This document shows, in pieces, positions 12,548 through 13,608 of a DNA stretch of 13,608 bases (position 1 is the stretch's first letter; the number at the start of each line of letters is the position of its first letter). A program made the position numbers and the translations under genes. This DNA is from Savagea sp. (GTDB lineage Bacteria; Bacillota; Bacilli; Bacillales_A; Planococcaceae): the NCBI GenBank assembly GCA_030152265.1, contig JASLHQ010000126.1, forward strand, positions 1 through 13,608, read 5' to 3'. The notes below the pieces were generated by a model. The model worked only from the letters and a program-made list of their open reading frames with translations. It had not been told where the DNA came from and made no database searches.

Positions 12548-13401
12548 TATGCTGTCGCTTTCCGCCCTTGTAAAAACATGTACGTCATCGCGCTTAAAAT
12601 AATGACATATCCGATGATGCTGTAAATGTCTGGCCCTTGTCCGAAAATCATGAAGCTCATGATCGTCGTAAAGAGCACTGTTGAATAAGAAAATATTGAA
12701 ATGTCACGAGCAGGCGCGTATTTGTACGCGAGTGTAATGCCGAACTGACCGACCGTCGCAAACACACCCGCCAGCAATAAATAGACGAGTTGTTGCGTCG
12801 TCATCGGCTCATAAAAAATGAGGAGAAACGGCAATAAGACGACCGTCGAGAAAAATGAAAAGTAAAAGACGACGGTGTAAAACTTCTCCCGATTCCCGAG
12901 CACGCGCAACAACGTATATGCTGCCGCTGCGAACACAGCCGATAAGACGCCTACGAGATACGGCATAAAGTCGACGGAAAAGGACGGCTTAATGATGAAC
13001 AACATTCCGATAAACGCGACGACAATCGTCACGATTTGGAATCGTTGTACCGTTTCCTTTAAAAAGATCGCTGAAAAAATAATGACTAAAAACGGACTTA
13101 ATTTATTTAACATATCCGCATCGGACAATACTAAATGATCGATCGCATAAAATAAAAAGATGATGCCTAATGTCCCGAAAATCGAACGCCATAGTAAAAC
13201 GACTTGGTTTTCACGCTTTCCGAACAGTGACTCTTTATGATACATCACGAAGAAAAAAGCGATGATCGCCGAAATTAAATTTCGGAAAAATGTTTTTTGA
13301 ATCGAAGGTAATTCTCCTGACAATTTCACGAACACCGTCATCGCAGCGAAACCGATGGACGAAATAATCATCAGTAAAATCCCTTTCATAATATTGTTCA
13401 C
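12547..13401 (-). CDS. EamA-family (drug/metabolite superfamily) transporter
   Basis: The 284-residue protein has about ten hydrophobic segments arranged as two EamA halves, each with the usual start: MKGILLMIISSIGFAAMTVF near the N-terminus and VGVLSAVFAAAAYTLLRVLG in the middle. Length and charge pattern match the family, whose members move small metabolites or amino acids across the membrane; the substrate cannot be inferred. The start is a GTG at 13401 with GGGAGG 6 bases upstream; an ATG four codons later is too far from the site. It stands alone with its own terminator, and a TGATATATT extended -10 lies upstream. Confidence 0.9.
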   Translation of the reverse strand: MNNIMKGILLMIISSIGFAAMTVFVKLSGELPSIQKTFFRNLISAIIAFFFVMYHKESLFGKRENQVVLLWRSIFGTLGIIFLFYAIDHLVLSDADMLNKLSPFLVIIFSAIFLKETVQRFQIVTIVVAFIGMLFIIKPSFSVDFMPYLVGVLSAVFAAAAYTLLRVLGNREKFYTVVFYFSFFSTVVLLPFLLIFYEPMTTQQLVYLLLAGVFATVGQFGITLAYKYAPARDISIFSYSTVLFTTIMSFMIFGQGPDIYSIIGYVIILSAMTYMFLQGRKATA

Positions 13402-13441
13402 AAAAATCCTCCCATGCCTGTCAATTCATCTTGCGCTCTTT

Positions 13442-13450
13442 AATATATCA
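13442..13450 (-). promoter_or_regulatory. Extended -10 promoter of the EamA transporter gene
   Basis: On the minus strand the sequence is TGATATATT, an extended -10 with hexamer TATATT. The -35 region is A-rich and not recognisable. The start would be near 13435, leaving a leader of about 35 bases. Confidence 0.4.
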
Positions 13451-13569
13451 TATTTTTCTTCTTTTAGAGCAGCAGAGGCTTCCTTATGAAAATTCCAATT
13501 ATTTGTTTACAGTGCAAATGTTTGTATGAGATGATAATGAGGTATTAGAAAAGAAAGGAGGAAGATATT

Positions 13570-13608
13570 ATGTTATCGAATGCAATACGTACGATTTGGT
13601 TTCAACCA
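13570..13608 (+). CDS. N-terminal start of a gene cut by the window end (possibly Yip1-domain protein)
   Basis: An ATG at 13570 has an ideal AAAGGAGG 8 bases upstream. The 13 codons visible read MLSNAIRTIWFQP with no stop. A WFQP or WFxP motif near the start is seen in Yip1-family membrane proteins of Bacilli, but 13 residues are too few for a firm call. No convincing promoter was identified in the 13402-13569 gap beyond the minus-strand one. Confidence 0.55.
   Translation, partial: MLSNAIRTIWFQP

Noticed and set aside
1..13608. tRNA, rRNA, CRISPR, insertion sequence or phage elements
   Set aside because: No cloverleaf, repeat-spacer array, transposase, integrase or terminal inverted repeats were seen on reading both strands.

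Overview
The window looks like a chromosomal segment of a low-to-moderate GC Gram-positive bacterium of the class Bacilli. The signs are AGGAGG-type ribosome binding sites, frequent GTG and TTG starts, sigma-A-like promoters, and gene content typical of Bacillales: xpaC-telA, a CspA-family cold shock protein, DUF1033, DUF4288, a short CstA and a YARHG-domain protein. A genus such as Exiguobacterium is possible, but this is a guess from gene style. No rRNA, tRNA, CRISPR array, insertion sequence or phage gene is visible. No gene-free stretch exceeds 300 bases; the longest is about 280 bases (7344-7624) and holds two divergent promoters.

Layout. (1) 1-1426, plus strand: a tight operon with the tail of an unidentified hydrophobic protein, a DUF4288 protein, a LOG-family nucleotide hydrolase and a PaaI-type hotdog thioesterase. 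It ends at a terminator shared with the opposing operon. (2) 1420-2404, minus strand: a rubredoxin-like zinc ribbon protein, a GNAT acetyltransferase and a small two-helix membrane protein. (3) 2431-3236, minus strand: a cold shock gene with a strong promoter and a leader of about 155 nt carrying a near-perfect 20 bp hairpin, and a DUF1033 gene. (4) 3307-5248, plus strand: xpaC followed by telA, in which one in-frame TAA splits an otherwise intact reading frame. (5) 5323-6318, plus strand: an acyltransferase-3 membrane protein. (6) 6360-7343, minus strand: an HExxH metalloprotease-like protein with one membrane helix and a C-terminal YARHG domain. (7) 7527-10112, plus strand: a three-gene operon of a CC-motif small protein, an uncharacterised 175-residue protein and a CstA-family transporter. 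(8) 10117-12413, minus strand: a two-gene operon of a protein with two PD-(D/E)xK-like repeats and a nitrilase-superfamily enzyme with a C-terminal extension. (9) 12547-13401, minus strand: an EamA-family transporter. (10) 13570 onward: the start of a new plus-strand gene.

Most of the window is ordinary chromosomal housekeeping. Three places stand out. The telA nonsense codon is a clear lesion, or an assembly error or a readthrough site. The csp leader carries a terminator-like hairpin whose arm can also pair with the start codon. The nuclease-like/nitrilase operon is the best candidate for an undescribed system: its two genes overlap, the nitrilase catalytic residues are intact, and the partner carries a duplicated ExE core like that of some restriction enzymes.
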